Positions 24,148 to 35,005 of a stretch of DNA of 64,000 nt are shown here, one piece after another (position 1 is the first letter of the stretch; each line of letters begins with the position of its first letter). The stretch is from positions 91,521,602 to 91,585,601 of the forward strand of contig OX421963.1 in assembly GCA_949128115.1 (NCBI GenBank), read 5' to 3'. Source of the stretch: Anaspis maculata (taxonomy: Eukaryota > Arthropoda > Insecta > Coleoptera > Scraptiidae). A program made the translations under genes and the position numbers. The notes under the pieces were generated by a model. It saw only the letters and a list, made by a program, of their open reading frames with translations. It was not told where the DNA came from and did not search any database.

Positions 24148-25343
24148 CTAAAACAAACATCAAGTTAAAAAACACTTGAAGAATTGAAAGAGTTGAAAAA
24201 ATTCAAAAGCAAACAAAAATGGGTCAAAACAAAGTTTGGGGAAATTCAGAACAAATCAGTAATGGGCCAACATAGTATCGTTTCGGAATGCTCCCAAGTT
24301 CAGAAGCAATATCTTTATTGAACCACTGCGACTTTTTTTTCCACAAAAGCACCTATTTCTACGGAAAAAGGTATCGTTCAGATGAATGAATTCGTTTGTA
24401 TTCAGAAAATGATCCAACAATTGGATTTAGCGGTTTCGATTCAGTTGGAAACGATATCAAAAACAAGACGCTCTAGTCAAAACTAGTTTTACTCAAGTAC
24501 CACTATTGTTTCATTCCAAGAAAACCGTACTTTTGCATTAAATAAAAAACAGAACCGAGACACCGCTACCTACAGCATAATTCTAGAATGCATATTTGTT
24601 TAGTTAGGGAACGGCGTTCAATTTTTTTTTGGCAGGAGAGCGTTGCTTTAACCGGTAAAGCGAGGAGCTGAAGACAGCTGCCATTTTTAGAGTCGAGGGA
24701 GGGGATAATGTCAAATTTGCATAACGGCGCACCTGGTATGTCTCGGTTTAACCAATTCAACGACGCACTTGGTAAGCTCCTCCTAGCTCCGTCTAGCGTC
24801 TTCTATCGCAAATGAACTTTGAAGCGGAAAATTTCTGTAAAAACTGTAGAGTTGCAAAAACACATGTGCTCTTCCGGCGCAACGGCACTTTCTGCATGGC
24901 ACATGAACCTAAATGTGTGGAGGCTTGGATCAAAAGACCAGATAGTGGTTAGGCTATCGATTTTCAATGACCTTTTATTGTTTGAATAAATCTTGTAAAA
25001 TGTGATTTGCATCTTTAACGTGAGCCGAGTAATTCCTCTCAGGAGACAGAAGCTGAAGCGAGTGCTACGTCTCCAAAAGCATGGAGTAGGGTATTGCTTT
25101 TTACTGAAACAACCATTGCAAACACGTTTTCGATCATGAAAATCAAGTACTATTGACTTGAAACGAGAAACAATTATCTTTATCAGCTTCAAGTATCCTC
25201 ATCTGGGATTTGTCGTGGATCTTTACTGTTTCGCTGAATGCCAGGATGCAATTCAAATACTGGAGCGATACGTTTCTGCTCAATCAACAACATGTTTCGA
25301 ATTTCACTCACGCATATACACAGCATTTATTATTAGCCAACCA
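24148..25343. other. inter-exon region without a recognisable gene
   Basis: No zinc-finger codons or known domains. A 129-codon minus-strand frame (24803-25192) has no recognisable motif. From about 25310 downstream sequence is shared with 30683 onward (ACACAGCATTTATTATTAGCCAA), marking the edge of the segmental duplication that includes exons 21 and 22. Confidence 0.45.
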
Positions 25344-25483
25344 TCAACCAACAAGTATTGAATAAGCATCGACCAACAACTTACCGTGCGTCGGCGAGAT
25401 TCCGCAATCTTCACGTATATGCCTGTACAGGTGCGTTTTGTTCTTGTAGGACCTGCCGCAGGTGTTGCACTCGAATCTGGTAC
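25344..25483 (-). CDS. lola: one-finger derivative of a lola-type exon (exon 22), with possible donor site
   Basis: Acceptor ATCTGTTTTAG, phase 1. Finger 1 is complete: C6-x2-C9-x12-H22-x4-C27, GRSYKNKTHLYRH, then DCGISPTH. At that point the duplicate exon 21 continues into finger 2, but here about 100 bp are missing and the sequence reads G-GTAAGT, a perfect donor consensus (plus 25379-25384). If unspliced, the frame adds GKLLVDAYSILVG and stops, with AATAAA 13 nt further. If spliced at 25385, the exon is 99 nt, phase 1 at both ends, and could join any downstream exon of the array. Confidence 0.6.
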
Positions 25484-25844
25484 CTAAAACAGATGAGAAG
25501 TTGGAGAAACGACACTTGAAAGAAGTGCAAAAAAGGTCAGCAGTTCCAACCACCACCGCTGCAACTCACAAAAGCACGAATGCTACACCCGACAGTTGAG
25601 TTGAATGGCTATCTAGAGAAAGATCCACGGCTTGTAGCCGACGCCTGAATTCCGGGGACGATGAAAATCGCAATATTGCTACTTTCAGTTGCGCGCCATA
25701 TTGTACTCCGGCTAGTCAGCATCATTCGTTTTTTTTTCAGTTGGGTGTTTATGTGCGCATCGAGTACTAGCGCCCTTGCGGTGACTTCCTCCGTTTTACC
25801 CTTTTTCTCTTGACGTGACCGCTCGGTTAGTACACGTCAAAGTA

Positions 25845-27427
25845 CCGGTTGGGCCATAAAAAACCGTGCTCTGAATTTTTCCTTCTAAAATGTTTATTCC
25901 TCCACCGATTTTATCGAACTTTTCAGCATTGGATAGCCAAATAAATAGGCTATCATTTCTATATTTCAAAATGGCCGACATACCAAAATTTAAGATGGCA
26001 GAAACAATTGAAAATAGGCTTTCTTTTGTTCTCGTTGCTTTTTATTGAAAGTTAGCAGAAAGTCAAAACCAATAATGTTTTATGAAGGATCAGACCTTCC
26101 TTTTGAGTTCAAGACCACAACCAATAAAATCGGGTTATCTGCTGATGAGCTATTGCGAGTTGAAGCGAATCCTACTTTCCGCTTTTTTCATTTCCGCATA
26201 ATTGAAACAAATCTAGGTATCCTGCCCGCCAATCCGCCATATGCTCATCTCTCAACCGATTTTCTCGAATTTGGTATCAATGGCTAGCCAATTGGACAGG
26301 CTACCTTTTTCATATGACAACATGACAAACCTGTCAGAATCCAAGATAGCGAAAGCAATTAAAAATAGAATTTCTTTTGTCCTCATTGCTTTTTAATAAA
26401 AATGATTAAAAAGTCGAAACCAATAATTATTATGAAAGAATAGACCTTCCTCGACAATTTAAGACAGAACCAATCAAATCGATTCATCTGATGAGGAGCT
26501 ACGGCCAGTTGAAGCGAAGCCTACTTTCCGTTTTTCTATTCCAACAAGGACGAATAAGGCCCATTTTCAATAGTCTCCGCCATCTTGAATTTTGACATGT
26601 TGGTCATTTTCTTATATGAAAATGGCAGCCTGTCCAATTGGCTAGCGATTGATACCAAATTCGAAAAAATCGGTTGGAAAATAAGGATATGGCGGGCAGG
26701 ATTCCTAAATTTGGGTCATATATGCGGGAATAAAGGAACCGGTGGGTGGGCCTCGCTTCAACTCGCCGTAGCTCCTCAGCAGATGACCCGATTTGATTGG
26801 TTGCGGTCTTGGATTGTCAAAGAAGGTCTATTCTTTCATAATAATTATTGGTTTTGACTTTCTGCTGATTTTTATCAAAAAGCAATAAGGACAAAAAAAA
26901 TTATATTTTCAATTGCTTCCGCCATCTTGGATTTTGACATGTACGTCATTTTCTAATATGAAAAAGATAACCTGTCCATTTGGCTAGCCATTGATACCAA
27001 ATTTGAGAAAATCGGTTGAGAAATGAGCGAATGGCGGATTGGCGGACAGGATACCTAAATTTGAATCAATTATGCGGAAATGAAAAAAACGGAAAGTAGG
27101 CTTCGCTTCAACTTGCAATAGCTCCTCAACCGATAACCCGATTTCACTGATTGTGGTCTTGAATTTACAAGAAAGGTCTATTCCTTCATGATACGTTATT
27201 GGTTTTGACTTTCTGGTAACTTTCAATAAAAAGCAACGGCAGTAAATGAAGGCCCATTTTCAATTGTTTATGTCATTTTGAATTTTAAAATGTCGGCCAT
27301 TTTGAAATACGGAAATGATAGCCTATTCAATTGGCTAGCCAATGCTGAAAAGTTCAATAAAATCGGTGGCGAAATGAAAATTAAGGAAGGGAAAATTCAG
27401 AGCACGGTTTTTTATGGCCCCACCCGG
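25845..27427. mobile_element. palindromic DNA element with TA target site, inserted in a SINE
   Basis: Ends are inverted: CCGGTTGGGCCATAAAAAAC at the left and its near reverse complement at the right (GTTTTTTATGGCCCCACCCGG), flanked by TA on both sides (25843-25844, 27428-27429). The unbroken host SINE reads AAGTACTCGAGAGCGCAT at 31318. Inner sequences such as GTCAAAACCAATAATG (26065) recur inverted near 27200 and 26855, so much of the element is palindromic. No transposase frame is visible, so it is nonautonomous. Confidence 0.75.
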
Positions 27428-27429
27428 TA

Positions 27430-27530
27430 CTTCAGAGCGCATAAAGAAAAGCCACCTGCCCCAGCGGGATTTGAACTCCGGACCTCTGGGTTTGAAGCCA
27501 GAGACGGAGCCCACCGAGCTACCTAGAAGA
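27430..27530 (-). mobile_element. tRNA-derived SINE, head part of a copy split by the palindromic element
   Basis: A tRNA-like head with B box GGAGTTCAAATCCCGC and A box TAGCTCGGTGGG on the minus strand, nearly identical to 31344-31415. The rest of this copy lies at about 25735-25844, left of the inserted palindrome. Confidence 0.7.
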
Positions 27531-27945
27531 GAACCTTATTTCTGTCCACAGATATATTTCTTGTCTATCCTAACGCATCCTGGCAAAACACTGTTGCCTC
27601 ACTTTATTCCGTGGTAAAATAAAACGAAGGGGGCACCTCAAAGTACTTGACTTCGTCAAGGATATACGTCATCGAACACAGGAAGTATTGCAGGAGCAGC
27701 AGATGTTTAAGGGCCAGGAGGGCTGGTTGAGACGTGTCCGGATGGCAGCAGAAAGTTTCTCTCTCATGCGGCAAGGCGGCACGCAGTGCTTCAGAAATCG
27801 ATGGTACCGGGCATACTGGCTGAAAAATAGCACTTCGCCGGGAGTTTTGTTGAAACGCCACCTGAAGGGTGAAGGTAGAAAATCTGGTTGAAGCACCTCC
27901 TGAAGGGTGACAGTGGAAATCTTGTTGAAACGCCTCCTGAAGGGT

Positions 27946-29981
27946 TGTAGCAAACCGGGCCTTATTCGCTTGGTTTCCCCTACTCGGGATTTTTTTTAAA
28001 TAATTTCTGAAGCTTAATTTTTTTGTTGTAGCCTAACTGCTATTTTTATACAGTAAATTCGAATATTATGAGAGAGATTCGGAACTAAAACTACGACAGC
28101 TTCTTCCCCGTTAATATTATATTATTTCAACGTCCCAAGGTTACTGAATGAATCAACCAGACGGAGGAATCCGTTCCTTGAAACACTTGAAGTTCATCAA
28201 CCACTCCAGACTAAACATTACAAAACGGCTACGTGCAGACTTGAGCGTCGCAAAGATAAGCTCGACCACCAAGGAAGATCCGCTCTTATTGGTCCGCTAG
28301 ACCACGCGGCGAAGAGATAACCGAAGTCGATAAATAGGACTAACCGACTCGCGATAAGGGACTTCCGACCCAACTTTGAACCAAGCTGCACTTTAGGTGC
28401 AGGTCGTGTACGCGGTAGATTCCATTACTAATTTATTCACGGTCAATCAACGAAAAGTTACCTGAATTTCGGCCCCGTGTATGGCCTCCGGCGTGTAACG
28501 CCAAAATTGGCGTTACCACGACCGTAAAATTCCTGAATTTCGGAGCGAACCGCTCGAGTGTAGAGTGTAACCACGCGAAGACGCAAGTCCGAATATATTT
28601 CGGTAGATGAATTCACGAAGACGCGCAACCTATTCGTCCTAAAAATATTTATGTGTTCTTCGCGAGTGAATCTCTGTTGGGACCCAGAGTGAAACGAAAA
28701 AATTAGAGTTCTTATCAATGTGATGTCACCGTATAAGGTAGAATCTATCTAAACTTGTATTCTCGCGGATGAAGAAATGATCATCTGCTATAACTTAGTC
28801 TCTCTCGCTCTTGACTCTCTCTCTTGTATCCCCACTTACGTCATGTGCACGAGCTATGACTGATAAACGCCAATATGGCGTCGCGATAGTTGTTGCATTA
28901 CTCTCTTATGTCTCATTATAAGTGTATTGTTGACCATGGAAATTGTAGCGCCCTCTGCCCGTTCGAGCGCGAGCTAGAGCGTGGGACTCTGCTTTACCGG
29001 CACGGTCACTAAATGTCAAATACGTCATTCAAACGTCATAGCGTCAGCTGAGTTTGTTTTGTTTGCCACTTAATATTCAAAGGCCACGTGGATGGCTACT
29101 TTTGTGAATATCTTTCGATACTAGCTTTTGATAGCAACCTATGCAGTATTTGTATTTAATTAATTTTGATTATTTTAATATAAAATGTTTGTTTGAAAAT
29201 CTCTTATTCATCTGACAACCCTTCACGTAGACAGATAATTATAAGCTGGAAGTTCCTACTCGATTCAAATGCCTCGTCTGCCGGACTCAAGGTAAACGCC
29301 TAACCGAAGAGTTGAAGCCAGAAATAGATGCACGCTACCCCAACCTAGATTAAAACCGCAAGATGCACCCAGATGGTCTGTTCCCCTCCCCCTATGGATC
29401 TGTCTCTCCATATAAAATAACTGAGTACAGTGGTGGCAGTCACGTTACTACCCTTAGATTTAAGCAACCCCTATTCTGAACGACCATATAGGGTCATCGA
29501 GCTACTATAGTTCCCCCAAGCAGTACACAAGGTACAAGAACTTGTATTACTTATTATCATACATACCTACGTTATTGTGTTTACATTGTTTAGTTTATTT
29601 GAGCACCAACCACCCCCAGTTTAGCAGTTGGTGGTATTTTAATATCAATTAATACTTTGGAAGTGTCTTGACTTATTTCAATTGCGTCGACCGTAAGTCG
29701 CTAATTTCATATTTGAATTAACATCTATTGCTCATCTATATCTTATCTTATATTTTTACTCCGTTTATTACAATGGTTGCGTACAGTGGGATGTCTCCCT
29801 AATACTAGAATCGTTTTATATTGTAACAGGTAACCCTCAACTCCTTGAAGCAAAGATTATTTTCAATATTTTTATCCTGTTTGTTACGATTGTGGCAAAT
29901 GGTAGGATCTTTTTGTCTGATGGAAAATCTTTATGTTACTATGTAACCCCAAACCCCCTAATTTTCATCCTGTTTGTTACA
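27946..29981. mobile_element. 2.0-kb solo-LTR-like insertion with GGGT target-site duplication
   Basis: The interrupted host sequence CTCCTGAA-GGGT-GACxGTGGAAAT is intact at 27892-27915 and split at both ends here. The insert begins TGTAGCAAAC and ends GTTTGTTACA, imperfect 10-bp inverted ends with TG...CA termini, flanked by GGGT at 27942-27945 and 29982-29985. It contains no coding frame. The size, TG/CA ends and 4-bp duplication fit a solo LTR of a gypsy-type element. Orientation is not determined. Confidence 0.7.
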
Positions 29982-30747
29982 GGGTGACGGTGGAAATCTA
30001 GTTGAAACGCCTCCTGAAGAGTGAAGGTAGAAAATTTTGTCTCAGGCGGCAGGCTGCGACGGCATCTTCGTCGGGATTCCGGAAAAACCGCGAAACAGCT
30101 GGCCGTAGACGCGCGGGGTCCCAGCTGACTCCGACGTGCAGAATGCCGCAGCCTCAGAACTCGTGGTGCAGAACAGGATTACAGGGACGGCATTCGTGGA
30201 AGCGTGGACGCTGACGATAGGTACATTCCGGGTACACCCGCCATAGAAAACGAAGAAAGACGGCACAGAAAGGAAAACCTGAAAGTCGGATTGTCGCGTT
30301 CTAAATCTGAATTATTTGTCGTTCAAAAGCATACCTCTGACAGATGGAAAATGTATCACACGAGGGCGGCCATGCCGCTTTGAACCAAGAGGTTTTCTCT
30401 CGCCTAAACATGGCGCTTTGGCTGCAAGGTATCTAGCGCCGCTGTCACCCGCGACAATCTTGCAGCAAAAGAACGATGATCTCCCGCTACGTAGCTCAGG
30501 TGCCCTTCTGCCCTTTCGTCTCCAAGCGACAGAGCCCTCTGGTACTCTTCGCGTGAAGAATGAGCAGAGCCCTGCATCGAAAGCACTTTTCGATGGGCAG
30601 ATTCCTGTACCTTCACCTCTACCACTCCTCTGAAGACATTTAAATTTCTGCCGTGAGGCGGCTACTCAATTATTGTTACAATATACACAGCATTTATTAT
30701 TAGCCAATCATCAACCAACAAGTATTGAATAAACAACGATCGACAAT

Positions 30748-30923
30748 TTATTTGAAATGTTTACTGTAGATGTGGGAATTCAAGTTGAACTTGTGCTTGG
30801 CCAAGAAAGGACAGTGAGGGCAAGCGTGTGTCGGCGAGATTCCGCATTCTTTGCGTATATGCCTGTTCAGGTGCGATTTGTTCTTGTAGGACCTGCCGCA
30901 GGTATGGCACTCGAATCTGGGAC
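30748..30923 (-). CDS. lola: lola-type zinc-finger terminal exon 21
   Basis: Acceptor AATCTGTTTTAG, phase 1, 58 residues, no in-frame ATG. Finger 1: C6-x2-C9-x12-H22-x4-C27 with GRSYKNKSHLNRH and ECGISPTH. Finger 2: C35-x2-C38-x12-H51-x4-H56 with PFLAKHKFNLNSH, then FK and TAA. AATAAA (plus 30693-30698) lies 50 nt past the stop. The whole unit, from the poly(A) region (30683) to the SINE (31425), is a segmental duplicate of 25315-25844 plus 27430-27530. Confidence 0.9.
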
Positions 30924-31189
30924 CTAAAACAGATTAAAAGTTGGAAAAATGACACTTGAAAAAAGTACGAGAAAGGTCAGCAGTTCCAACCACCACCGCT
31001 GCAACTTACAAAAGCACGACTGCCACACCCGACTTGCCCTGCCACCACCGACAGGCTATCTGAATGGCTATCTGATAGCACTGAATGGCTGTCTAGAGAA
31101 ACATCGGCTTGTAGTCGACGCCTGAATTCCGGGCACTTTTAATTGCGCTCCATATTGTATCCTGGCTAGTCAGCATCATTTTTTTTTTT

Positions 31190-31425
31190 CAATTGGGTGT
31201 TTATGGGCGCATCGAGTGCTAGCTGATTAGCGTCCTTGCGGTGACTTTCTCCGTTTCACCTTTTTCCCCTTGACGTGAAAAAGACCCTTTGCCCCTTGGC
31301 TCGGTTAGTACACGCCAAAGTACTCGAGAGCGCATGGAAAAAAGCCACCTGCCCCAGCGGGATTTGAACTCCGGACCTCTGAGTTTGAAGCCAGAGACGG
31401 AGCCCACCGAGCTACTGCCAGGATC
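31190..31425 (-). mobile_element. tRNA-derived SINE (intact copy)
   Basis: On the minus strand, 31415 to 31344 reads TAGCTCGGTGGGCTCC (A box), a stem-loop with CTTCAAA loop (anticodon position TCA) and GGAGTTCAAATCCCGC (B box), then a SINE body to about 31190 ending in an A/T tract. The same head occurs at 27430-27522 and a diverged one at 55543-55615. A frame of 62 codons overlaps it but is the SINE itself, not a gene. Confidence 0.7.
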
Positions 31426-31827
31426 ATTCGTGTTTTGTTTGAGACCTTTGACGTCTAACCTTGAAAAGTAGGCGGCCTAGCTTACACTGTTTCTTCATCA
31501 CTCTATCGCCTGTGGGCCCGTTTGATGATCTTGCTGTATGATGCCACCAATTTGTTTTTTTATCACCTGATCTGCGTTTTCAGCGGCGCTCCCGCCTGTA
31601 TTCCTGTACGCCTGGATCACTTCAAACCCTGAGGGCAAGACGGAAAAATCAAATTCTGGCGCCCGCGACCCAAACACAGCAAAAAGGGAAAAGCTTCTCA
31701 CTACCACGAATACTGAAGCAATCCCTACTTCTCTGCTCGGTGAAGAATGTTTCGATTTTTACACACAAAGAGCACACCATTTATTAAACATCAGTCAACA
31801 ATGAGTATCACCAGAACAACGAACAAT

Positions 31828-32003
31828 TCATTCCGAATGCTTGATCCTCAGGTGGGCATTCAAGTTGAAGTTGTGTTTGGCCGCGAAAGGACAATGAGGA
31901 CAGTGAAATGCCGGCGGTAGTCCGCATTCTTTTCGGATGTGCCTGCTCATGTCCCTTTTGTGCTTGTAAGACCTTCCGCAGTTATCGCACCAAAATCTTT
32001 TGC
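31828..32003 (-). CDS. lola: lola-type zinc-finger terminal exon 20
   Basis: Acceptor ATTTTTGTTTTAG, phase 1, 58 residues. Finger 1: C6-x2-C9-x12-H22-x4-C27 with GRSYKHKRDMSRH and ECGLPPAF. Finger 2: C35-x2-C38-x12-H51-x4-H56 with PFAAKHNFNLNAH, then SE and TGA. AATAAA (plus 31780-31785) lies 43 nt past the stop. It belongs to the GRSYKNK / FAAKH subfamily formed by exons 20 to 24, which all use CTAAAAC-type acceptors. Confidence 0.91.
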
Positions 32004-32807
32004 CTAAAACAAAAATCATCAAGTCAAACAATAGTCAAGGATTGAAAATCAAAATCTGAGGTATACCAACAAGGGATTACCGTTTCGGCAAGATGAAAAG
32101 CGCCGGATCAAAGCTGAAAAATATCAAGTGAATCGATATTCGGAGCTTTTTCTTGATTCAGGTTGGTATGGCGTCTTATTTAGTAACAAAATCATGTTCG
32201 CTATGCTTGATAAGAGAAAAAAAACACTCAACTCGATGCACTTCTTTGGAAATTCAAAAAACTCCAAAATTCCAGCCAAAATGTGTAACTCCGTTTGCTT
32301 GAACAGGACTGAAAGTGCCTCTGCCACTGTTTTCTTAGCACGTAACTAAGGGTGCAGGGGAGATATTTCCTTGCGTGTTCAAACAAGTTTGAATATTTGA
32401 GCCGGTCATTTATTGGTGAGTTCCTGAAATTCAATGCAAACTCGGCAGGGTTAGGAAATTTTCTTAGAAGCTTTCTAGAATAGCTTTCTAGAATTTTCTG
32501 AGAACTCTTCAAGCTCTCAGTGGATGAGTGTTTTGAGTGGTTTCCAGAGGGTAAGAGGGTGAGACTATACAACAAAATTCCTTTTGGCAGGTCTAGGGTG
32601 GACAAAGATGGTTTGGCTCAACGGGTTAACACGAGAAAATAATTTAAGGTGTCAACATGAAGGTGATGCAATGAGAGGTAGGTAATGCATTGTCAAGTGT
32701 GTGAGTCAATACTGATCAAGAGGACAGGAGTCCATACCCAAGTTCTACAGGATGTCCCATAATCAGGCATCAATACTTTGCTCATGATTACATTCATGGG
32801 TGATTTC

Positions 32808-33014
32808 TCAACTGTTTCCATGGAGGCCACGTCTCGACTTATGTTGAACTTTTTGGTTTTCGGCTCTATGCAACGGTAGCCCTTTGTGTTGTCGTCGTAG
32901 CCAACGAATGGCCATCTTACATGACTTTCGATGCCATTTGGAACGCTTTTCTTTTGGGATATGTACCATTACTGGAGAACCACAAATCCGTAAATCACTC
33001 AAATTCACTTTTCT
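32808..33014 (-). pseudogene. copia-type integrase/polyprotein fragment (downstream half)
   Basis: Encodes DLRICGSPVMVHIPKEKRSKW, the block that follows P-E-E-x-W-T-G in copia polyproteins (usually L-R-x-F-G-x-x-x-x-V-H-I-P-K-E-K-R). A frameshift follows, after which the frame carries the sequence of the K-G-Y-R region only in another reading frame. It is continuous with 34482-34935 if the foldback insertion is ignored. Confidence 0.75.
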
Positions 33015-33026
33015 TCCTGTCCAAAC

Positions 33027-34469
33027 GGGTTTGGTATAACTTATCGACACCCAACTCATCGACAAGACAACTCATCCACAAGACTACTCACCGACAAGAC
33101 AACTAATCGACAAGACAACTCGCCGACAAGACAACTCGCCGACAAGACATCTCGCCGACACCCAACTGGCCGACAATTCTTTGCCGGAAACTTTGGAGCT
33201 CTGATGAGGCCCAGTGTGAGTGTGAAATTCAGAGCCCTATTCCCCACTGAGTTTTCACGTAGCGTTTCAAGCCTTGCTGAGCCCCCTGTCTCTACAAGTA
33301 TCGTTTGGGATCTTGATGAACCCCCTTGGGTGTCTTCAAATTTTCTGGAGACTTGGTTCGCCCTTATGCCTTGGACGGCTCCTCGGAGCCCTATTAGCCC
33401 CCCTTGTCTTTATGTCGCATTTGTAGCCCTGCTGAGCTCCTTTGTGCCTTGCATTAGTTTTCAAAGCTCTATAGTCAGCTCCTGTGTGTCTTCTTGTGTT
33501 GGTCGAAATCCTACTGACCCCCCCCCCCTTGTGTCTTCAAGTGTTGTTTGGAACCCTAGTGGGCCAGGCAGGCCTTCTTGCAATTTTCAAAGCTCTATCC
33601 TGCTTCAAGTCTATATTGAAGCCTTTCAAGCTCTGTTAAGCCCCCTTTGTATCTTCAAATATCGTTTGGAGTCCTAATGAGCCCCCTTGTGTCGTCAATC
33701 ATTATCGTTGGCATCCTTGGTGACCCCCTTCTGATTTCTCTGAGGTTTCTGGAATTTTCGAAAGCTTCCTTGTGCCTTCTTAGATTTCTCGGAGCCCTAT
33801 GTGCTCCCCTGTGTCTTTGTGTTCCATTTGTAGCCCTGCTGAGCCCCTTTTTCCAATGTGTCAATTTTCCAAGCTCTAGTTAGCTCCTGTTAGTCTTTAT
33901 CTGTTGGTCAAAGTTCTACGGGGCCTCCTCGTGTCCCCAAGTCTCATTTGGAGCCCCAGTGAGCCCCGCCAGGCCTTCGCCCGATTTTAAGAGGCCTCTC
34001 CTATCTTGTGTCTACAGTGAAGCGTTTCAAGCCCTACTGAGCCCCCTTGTATCTTCAAGTATCGTTTGGAGTCCTATTGAGCCCCCTTGTGTCTTCAATT
34101 ATCGTTGGCAGACCAGGTGCCCCCTTTTGATTTCGCAAATTTCTGGAATCTTAGAAAGCTCCTTTGTGCCTTATTAGGCTTCTCAGAGCCCAATGTGGCC
34201 CCCCGGTGTGAAAATTTGTCCGCGCGAAGAATTGTCCTAGCACCTTTAATTAATTGTCCTGTCGTCAAGTTGTCTCGTCGGTGAGTTTTCTGGTCGGCGA
34301 GTTGTCCTGTCGGTGAGTTGTTCTGTCGGCGAGTGATCCTGTCGGCGAGTTGTTTTGTCGTTGAGTTGTCCCGTCGGCGAGTTATCTTATCGATGAGTTG
34401 TCTTGTCGATGAGTTCTTCTGTTGCCAAGTTGTCCTGTCGATGAGTTGGGTGTCGACGAGTTGTCCGAC
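33027..34469. mobile_element. foldback-type element with tandem-repeat termini, inserted in copia integrase
   Basis: Flanked by a 12-bp direct repeat TCCTGTCCAAAC (33015-33026 and 34470-34481), which is the likely target-site duplication, possibly partly chance. Both ends are made of about 14-bp tandem repeats (CGACAAGACAACTC on the left, GTCGGCGAGTTGTCCT on the right) in inverse orientation, starting with a shared GTCGACACCCAACTC-like inverted repeat. The interior (33220-34200) is a series of degenerate GAGCCCCCTTGTGTCTTCAA repeats without a credible gene. Subrepeated long inverted ends are characteristic of Foldback/Galileo elements. Confidence 0.75.
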
Positions 34470-34481
34470 TCCTGTCCAAAC

Positions 34482-34935
34482 CTCTTCTGGTGTTTGGTTT
34501 TTTAAGACAGAGTTCACAGTTCGTTTCACAACGTATGTTGGCATGTTTACCGCTTCGGTCCAATACGACTTGTCGAGTTTAGCGTCAAAAAGCACACATT
34601 TACTTTTTTCAACAAAAGTCTGGTTCGCTCTTTCAGCTATGCCATTCTGTTGAGGGGTGTGAGCAGTGGAAGTCTGGTGTTGAATACCACTCCTGAGTAA
34701 AAATTAATCAGACTCTGTTACAAAATTCTGTTCCATCATCAGTTCCAATTCTTTTGATTGTGTTTCAATAAACTGTTTGAAACGATTTGGTACTTCAGTT
34801 TTCGATTTAATGAGAGAGACGAAAAAGTTTCTTGAATGATCATCAATGAATGTGAGGAAACATCTGGTTTTACCGATAAACTTTGTCCCCATTGGACCGC
34901 ATAAATCGGAATGAATCAAGTAACCAAACTATGGA
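34482..34935 (-). pseudogene. copia-type integrase fragment (upstream half)
   Basis: 34704-34919 encodes IHSDLCGPM and TFIDDHSRNFFV, the first two aspartates of the retroviral-type integrase core as found in Ty1/copia elements. 34490-34653 encodes KSYWTEAVNMPTYVVKR and NQTPEEVWTG, the copia integrase C-terminal block. A stop lies between them. The coding sequence breaks at the VWTG codons, where the foldback element is inserted; the rest continues at 32808-33014. No LTRs are recognisable. Confidence 0.8.
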
Positions 34936-35005
34936 TCTGAAGTAATTGTAGCTATAGATTTTGCTTGAAGTGCCAGCCATTGGCGTTAATGCACGCTTGG
35001 CTTCT

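Noticed and set aside
31219..31407. Minus frame with GSVSGFKLRGPEFKSRWGRW
   Set aside because: It is the translation of the tRNA-like SINE head (A box and B box), a common false gene.
33204..33677. 157-codon plus-strand frame
   Set aside because: Lies entirely in the GAGCCCCCTTGTGTCTTCAA repeats of the foldback element.
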